Source: Bacteroidota bacterium
Lineage (GTDB): Bacteria; Bacteroidota; Bacteroidia; Palsa-965
Reading direction: 5' to 3'
DNA: 35,672 bases
Assembly: GCA_003153435.1 (NCBI GenBank)
Contig: PLYR01000116.1
Coordinates: forward strand, 1 to 35,672
The notes beneath the pieces are model-generated. The model made no database searches. It was not told the DNA's origin and was given only the letters and a program-made list of their open reading frames with translations. Below are positions 32,120 to 35,672 of the stretch, in pieces. Within the stretch, counting starts at the first letter, position 1. The number at the start of each line of letters is the position of its first letter. A program made the translations under genes and the position numbers.

Positions 32120-32692
32120 ATGACTTTCTATAAGCCACACACAACATTCAAACAGTTAGCTTTGGAAGCAAAGGAAGCTTCTTATGATTTAATGGAATTT
32201 TGTGATGGAGAATTTACAATAGAGGAAATAAAAATATGGCTATTCAAATACAGTGGCTTGGATGATGAAATAAATGAAATAGCAAAGCATGAAAGAAGGT
32301 ATAGGGAGGAAGAGATTTTTTTTAGCTACCCTGAGATTAAGCGTATTTATTTTCTATATAGAGGCATAAAACAATTTGAAGCAATTCACGAGCAACAGAA
32401 CATGATTGAGAAAGCAAATGGTGAAGCGGAGAATTTAAATGTTGATGCTAATAATAATGAAGACAAGAATGAGATTCTGGATTGGGTTATTAAATGGGAG
32501 TGTTTAAAGAGGCCGATTGAAATAAGTCCATGCTCTGAGGGATCAGACAATCCAGAGAAAATTATTTTTATTTTTAATGAAGCCCCCGATATTCAATTAA
32601 ATATGGCTCCTTTTGTATTCAAGCAGTACTTGAAATTCAAAAAACAGTTTAATTATTTTGAAGAAAAACTGATGCAGGAGTCATTCAACTAG
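32120..32692 (+). CDS. Hypothetical acidic protein
   Basis: This 190-residue protein is acidic and helical, without signal peptide or membrane span. It has repeated clusters of Glu/Asp such as CDGEFTIEEIKIW and EEEIFFSYPEIKRIYF. No family is recognised. It begins 8 bp after the membrane/TerB-like gene, which suggests translational coupling and a shared complex. It is the last gene before a 348-bp gap with a terminator. Confidence 0.6.
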   Translation: MTFYKPHTTFKQLALEAKEASYDLMEFCDGEFTIEEIKIWLFKYSGLDDEINEIAKHERRYREEEIFFSYPEIKRIYFLYRGIKQFEAIHEQQNMIEKANGEAENLNVDANNNEDKNEILDWVIKWECLKRPIEISPCSEGSDNPEKIIFIFNEAPDIQLNMAPFVFKQYLKFKKQFNYFEEKLMQESFN

Positions 32693-32884
32693 AAATATTA
32701 AATTTTCTATTTTTTTTTGTAAGCATAAAAACACCAAGTACCCCTATCCACATCCCCCACAAAAGCCTTGACTAGTGACTATACCCTAGCCAATGAATCA
32801 GGCAACATGAATGGAACTTCCTTTTAAGGGAAGCCATCTTTGGTTTTTGGGCAATTCTTCAAAGAAAATTCATGTTACTGAATG

Positions 32885-32917
32885 GGAGTACTCTTTAATT
32901 AAGGGTACTCCTTTTTT
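32885..32917 (+). terminator. Rho-independent terminator
   Basis: GGAGTAC (32885-32891) pairs perfectly with GTACTCC (32905-32911), followed by six T. It lies 190 bp past the gene at 32692. The gene-free stretch 32693-33040 also holds a small inverted repeat (CTTCC, TTTTAA, GGGAAG near 32819) and nothing else I recognise. Confidence 0.75.
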
Positions 32918-33040
32918 AGCTTCCTGCTCACACTCTCAGAGGTGTTCATGATCCTTCATTTCCTTCAGTTTCTTTCATCCAGAATTTCTGGCCTATATAC
33001 TTAACTATAGCTTTTTCTAACTATTTAAACCAAAACAAAC

Positions 33041-33490
33041 ATGGAAATCACAAACAAACTATCAGAAGTCTTTGTCAGCTACAGTCCAAGAGTAAAACCC
33101 TCCCAATTACCTCAAATAAGCAATTCAAAAGAGGTTAATGAATGTCTGAGGAGCATTTGGTCAGATAAAATGAATTACCGAGAGGAGGCCTATCTTTTGC
33201 TTTTAAACAGGTGTAATAAAGTGCTAGGGTATTCCCTGCTATCAGTTGGAGGGACTACAGGAACCATTGTAGATGTAAGGGTAATCTTTCAGACAGCTCT
33301 AAAGGTAAATGCCCATGCTATTATCCTCTCTCATAATCATCCATCTGGTAGCCTTAAACCCAGTGAAAATGATATTAAAATCACAAAGGAGGTGAAAGAG
33401 GCAGGTAAATTCTTGGGAATTCAGTTATTGGATCATCTTATCCTGACAGAGGAAGGATTTTATAGCTTTGCAGATGAGGGGTTAATGTAA
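33041..33490 (+). CDS. RadC-type JAB-domain protein
   Basis: This 149-residue protein matches the RadC/JAB metalloprotease-like family. The metal site is HNHPSGSLKPSEND (residues about 99-112), and LLDHLILTEEGFYSFADEG is the typical ending. It lacks the N-terminal helix-hairpin-helix part of chromosomal RadC, as do versions carried by mobile elements. The molecular role of the short form is not settled. It has often been linked to DNA repair or anti-restriction, though that is inference from its location. It follows a terminator and sits 43 bp before the deoxyribosyltransferase-like gene. Confidence 0.9.
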   Translation: MEITNKLSEVFVSYSPRVKPSQLPQISNSKEVNECLRSIWSDKMNYREEAYLLLLNRCNKVLGYSLLSVGGTTGTIVDVRVIFQTALKVNAHAIILSHNHPSGSLKPSENDIKITKEVKEAGKFLGIQLLDHLILTEEGFYSFADEGLM

Positions 33491-33533
33491 TTGACAAAAG
33501 TGATTTTAATAAATATTCCTAAAAAGTGGCATT

Positions 33534-34478
33534 ATGGATACTTGTTTAATAACTGGAATACAAATTAATCCAATTTCACAAAACAATGGGCGAATCTGGT
33601 ATGCCATCTCTGTAAATGGGGTAAATTTAGAGATCAAATTCCCCAAGGATTTCGTTATTGATTCTGACCTAGGTAAGTATATCATTTTAAACAAACACAT
33701 TCTTGAAGGACATATTTACAATAAAAAATGGTTGAAACAAGGCCAAGAAATTTCAATCAATGCTCTAGATAAATTAACTACTGAAAGTAATTACCCTAAA
33801 ACTCCTTTTGAAAAAAGAAACCTACTATTCAAATGCTTATGTTCTTATCAAGGCTTTGAGGGCATGTCAATTCACTCTGAGGATTTTCATCCTGATTCAC
33901 TTAGGTATTTGTGGAAATCATTGTATTTTAAAACCTATGGGGAATTTGCATTTTATTTCAATGCTTTGGCAAACGAAGACCTTATAGAGATAAGCACACA
34001 TAGTAGTCCAGGCATGGCACCTCACCGTTTCAATATTACAATGAAGGGCCTGGAATATGCTATTCAATTTGAAAATGGGCCACAATCAAACAATTGTTTT
34101 GTGGCAATGTCCTTTTCTCCAGAAACAAGAGCAATGTGTGAACCTGCCATCATTAAAGCATTAAATGCCACAGGATTTACTCCAATTATTATTGATAAAG
34201 AGCATTTGGATAGTGATGTGACAATTAATGATGGAATTCTAGCAAGTATTAAAAGATCAAAGTTCACAATTGCTGATTTCACAGAAAATAGAAGGGGAGT
34301 CTATTTTGAAGCTGGTTATGCTTTAGGAAGAGGGCAAAGTGTAATTTACACTTGTAGAAAGGATTATTTGGAGAAGCTACACTTTGACATTAACCACTAT
34401 CAACATATAGTGTGGGAGACAGAAGAAGAGCTTGAGAGAAAATTAACAGATAAAATAGAAGTTTTCATTAAAAAGTAA
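33534..34478 (+). CDS. Nucleoside 2-deoxyribosyltransferase/TIR-like protein
   Basis: This 314-residue protein has an unrecognised N-terminal half (starting MDTCLITGIQINP). Its C-terminal domain (residues about 180-314) matches the nucleoside 2-deoxyribosyltransferase superfamily as found in defence genes: NNCFVAMSFSPETR, then GFTPIIIDKEHL, then an SKFTIADFTENRRGVYFEAG block with a likely catalytic Glu, and ALGRGQSVIYTCRKD followed by HFD. These domains cleave N-glycosidic bonds of nucleosides or NAD-like molecules and are close to TIR domains. An effector that depletes a nucleotide during phage infection is a reasonable inference, with the N-terminal half as sensor. It is the last gene of region C, next to its right end. 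Confidence 0.75.
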   Translation: MDTCLITGIQINPISQNNGRIWYAISVNGVNLEIKFPKDFVIDSDLGKYIILNKHILEGHIYNKKWLKQGQEISINALDKLTTESNYPKTPFEKRNLLFKCLCSYQGFEGMSIHSEDFHPDSLRYLWKSLYFKTYGEFAFYFNALANEDLIEISTHSSPGMAPHRFNITMKGLEYAIQFENGPQSNNCFVAMSFSPETRAMCEPAIIKALNATGFTPIIIDKEHLDSDVTINDGILASIKRSKFTIADFTENRRGVYFEAGYALGRGQSVIYTCRKDYLEKLHFDINHYQHIVWETEEELERKLTDKIEVFIKK

Positions 34479-34510
34479 ATTCTAAATTAATTACTAATCA
34501 GGTTAAAACC

Positions 34511-34519
34511 TGCAAATTA
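34511..34519 (+). repeat. TGCAAATTA unit, right end of region C
   Basis: TGCAAATTA preceded by AAACC matches the left-end repeat at 25777. A second unit beside it is degenerate (TGCACAAGT at 34522-34530). Probable arm site. Confidence 0.5.
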
Positions 34520-34569
34520 AATGCACAAGTATTAAGAGGAAGGCTGAAAGGCTTATGAATAAAGGAATC

Positions 34570-34627
34570 CGAACCAAGCACCCACAGATTATGAGTCTGT
34601 TGCTCTAACCAACTGAGCTATAGGCCC
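34570..34627 (-). pseudogene. tRNA 5' fragment, right end of region C
   Basis: 58 bp identical to 25618-25675: acceptor 5' strand, D arm, anticodon arm and half of the T arm. After TTCG the sequence changes, so there is no 3' acceptor. This is what remains if region C integrated across the tRNA, with the intact gene rebuilt at 25602. Confidence 0.85.
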
Positions 34628-34669
34628 TGATTTATTTTCTTCCAAAAGTGTTTTCAGGCTTACACTATT

Positions 34670-34754
34670 AGATTATGTGTCTGTTGCTCCCTTGCCCGCC
34701 GTAGCCCCGATTGTTCTCGGGGCGAAGGAGGGTAACCAACTGAGCTATAGGCCC
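34670..34754 (-). pseudogene. tRNA pseudogene 2 with palindromic insert
   Basis: It has the 5' acceptor strand and D arm of the tRNA, then a 43-bp insert (34690-34732) after GGTTA, then an anticodon arm ACAGACACATAATCT with loop CACATAA. The 3' half is missing. It belongs to the tandem unit 34628-34754. Confidence 0.8.
34690..34732. repeat. Short palindromic insert in tRNA pseudogene 2
   Basis: The core GCCCCGA, six bases, TCGGGGC is a perfect 7-bp stem, flanked by CCTTGCCCGCC and GAAGGAGGG. It interrupts the tRNA at the end of the D arm. It looks like a small non-coding palindromic repeat of the REP type. I do not know its family. Confidence 0.65.
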
Positions 34755-34796
34755 TGATTTACTTATTTCCAAAAGTGTTTTCAGGCTTACACTTTA

Positions 34797-34877
34797 AGAT
34801 TATGTGTCTGTTGCTCCCTTGCCCGCCGTAGCCCCGATCTCGGGGCGAAGGAGGGTAACCAACTGAGCTATAGGCCC
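34797..34877 (-). pseudogene. tRNA pseudogene 3 with palindromic insert
   Basis: The same arrangement as pseudogene 2, with a 39-bp insert at 34817-34855 at the identical place. The loop is four bases shorter (GCCCCGA, TC, TCGGGGC). It belongs to tandem unit 34755-34877 (123 bp against 127 bp). Its 5' side continues into the 88-bp repeat with the tRNA promoter. Confidence 0.8.
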
Positions 34878-34943
34878 TTTTTTGTTTAAGGAATGCAAAA
34901 ATAGGCATTCAGGGGGATTCTCCAAAATCTGAGTGAAATTGGG
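34856..34943. repeat. 88-bp direct repeat, right copy (tRNA 5' end and promoter)
   Basis: Identical to 25654-25741, so the left and right copies lie 9202 bp apart. It preserves the tRNA promoter in front of a dead tRNA and is followed by the chromosomal response-regulator gene. Confidence 0.9.
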
Positions 34944-35001
34944 ATTGATTCTCTTATTGTACCTTTATGCCCTCAAACTTATACCCCTTTGACGGTTGGT
35001 C

Positions 35002-35672
35002 ATGAACACCTCACCCTCCCTTTTAATTATCGATGACGAAATCATTTTCCGTCAGCTTCTCGCCCGAATTATTGGTCTGGAAGGATTTACCATTTTTCAG
35101 GCGGAAAGTGTGGGTCAGGGATTGAAGATCCTGGAAAAGCAAAAAAACATAGACCTCATTCTCACCGATGTAAAGCTGCCGGATGGTAACGGGATAGCGT
35201 TTATAGAAAAGCTTCGGGCTGCCAGTCCCGGTTCAGAGGTTATTGTCATGACTGCCTTCGGCACCATTCACGATGGAGTGGAAGCCATGAAAAGGGGAGC
35301 CTTTGATTATTTCACCAAGGGCAATGACAATGAACAAATCATCCTTGCCCTGAACAGGGCCGCCGACAAAGTAAGACTTCAGAAACGGGTTACCGAACTT
35401 GAAAACAGACTGGGTTCCAAATATGGTTTTGAAACGATTCTTGGATCATCCAAAATCATACTCGATACTATTCGCATGGCAGAAAAAGTGGCTCCCACTG
35501 ATTCTACGGTACTGCTGGAAGGGGAAACCGGCGTAGGGAAGGAACTTTTTGCTCAGGCTTTGCATCATGCCAGTCCACGTAAAAGCAAACCTTTTGTTGC
35601 CGTGAACTGCAGCGCTTTTTCGAAGGAACTGATGGAAAGTGAACTCTTCGGGCACCGGAAAGGTGCCTTTAC
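35002..35672 (+). CDS. Sigma-54-dependent response regulator (NtrC family), 3' end outside window
   Basis: 223 residues are visible from ATG 35002. The receiver domain has the acidic pair Asp11-Asp12 in LLIIDDE, phospho-acceptor Asp56 in [11 protein letters not shown], Thr84 and Lys106. A short linker follows, then the start of an AAA+ sigma-54 activation domain with Walker A GETGVGKE (residues 174-181) and the beginning of the GAFT loop (221-224) that touches sigma-54. The ATPase remainder and the DNA-binding domain lie beyond the window. It activates transcription after phosphorylation by a sensor kinase, probably encoded nearby. The base composition is richer in G+C than the island, in line with chromosomal origin. 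Confidence 0.95.
   Translation, partial: MNTSPSLLIIDDEIIFRQLLARIIGLEGFTIFQAESVGQGLKILEKQKNIDLILTDVKLPDGNGIAFIEKLRAASPGSEVIVMTAFGTIHDGVEAMKRGAFDYFTKGNDNEQIILALNRAADKVRLQKRVTELENRLGSKYGFETILGSSKIILDTIRMAEKVAPTDSTVLLEGETGVGKELFAQALHHASPRKSKPFVAVNCSAFSKELMESELFGHRKGAF

Noticed and set aside
33534-34478. Assignment as Thoeris ThsB
   Set aside because: The domain fits the deoxyribosyltransferase-like branch better and no ThsA partner is next to it.
35446-35655. 69-codon minus-strand ORF at the right edge
   Set aside because: It is antisense to the conserved AAA+ domain of the response regulator.

Overview
The window comes from the phylum Bacteroidota. The evidence is two large proteins with type IX secretion sorting domains, promoters of the TTTG / TAnnTTTG type, three Bacteroidota-style tyrosine recombinases (arm-binding and SAM-like domains), and a SpoIIE-type phosphatase with TPR repeats. 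I cannot resolve the genus. Most of the window is a genomic island built beside one tRNA gene with a CAT anticodon (25602-25675, minus strand). The right edge (from 35002) looks like ordinary chromosome: the start of an NtrC-type response regulator.

Layout. Region A (about 291-21127) is bounded by two displaced copies of the tRNA 3' end, each with a minus-strand terminator just to its left, and by matching TACCGAA direct repeats just inside. It carries small secreted proteins (543-2461), a five-repeat zinc-ribbon protein divergent from a DUF1330 fusion protein, an integrase with its HTH partner (5387-6973), an unrecognised three-gene plus-strand operon (7198-10399) whose first protein has a PD-(D/E)XK-like nuclease motif, a SpoIIE phosphatase, two paralogous T9SS-exported SBBP-repeat proteins, a DUF3298-like protein, an Ntn-hydrolase fused to a CBM48-like domain, and a small lipoprotein. 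Seven copies of a 23-bp motif with two TTTACA half-sites punctuate this region. Three of them head long (168-186 bp) hairpin-forming repeats between single genes.

Region B (about 21114-25602) is a compact 4.5-kb element: integrase, HTH protein, a small HUH/YxxK endonuclease with a 47-residue ORF before it, a tiny basic ORF and an LRR lipoprotein. Its GGTGCGT repeats lie at both ends and it brings its own tRNA 3' end and terminator.

Region C (about 25618-34627, roughly 9 kb) lies on the 5' side of the tRNA: integrase, HNH nuclease, SF2-helicase-like protein, XRE regulator with a palindromic operator, a membrane protein with a TerB-like tail, a RadC-type JAB protein and a nucleoside-deoxyribosyltransferase/TIR-like protein. 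It ends at a 58-bp copy of the tRNA 5' part, followed by two tandem tRNA pseudogenes that carry the same palindromic insert.

The main inference is serial insertion at one tRNA: A first, then B, each replacing both the tRNA 3' end and its terminator, and C on the other side. The strongest candidates for undescribed biology are the 7198-10399 operon and the punctuated, cassette-like arrangement of region A around the integrase at 5387.
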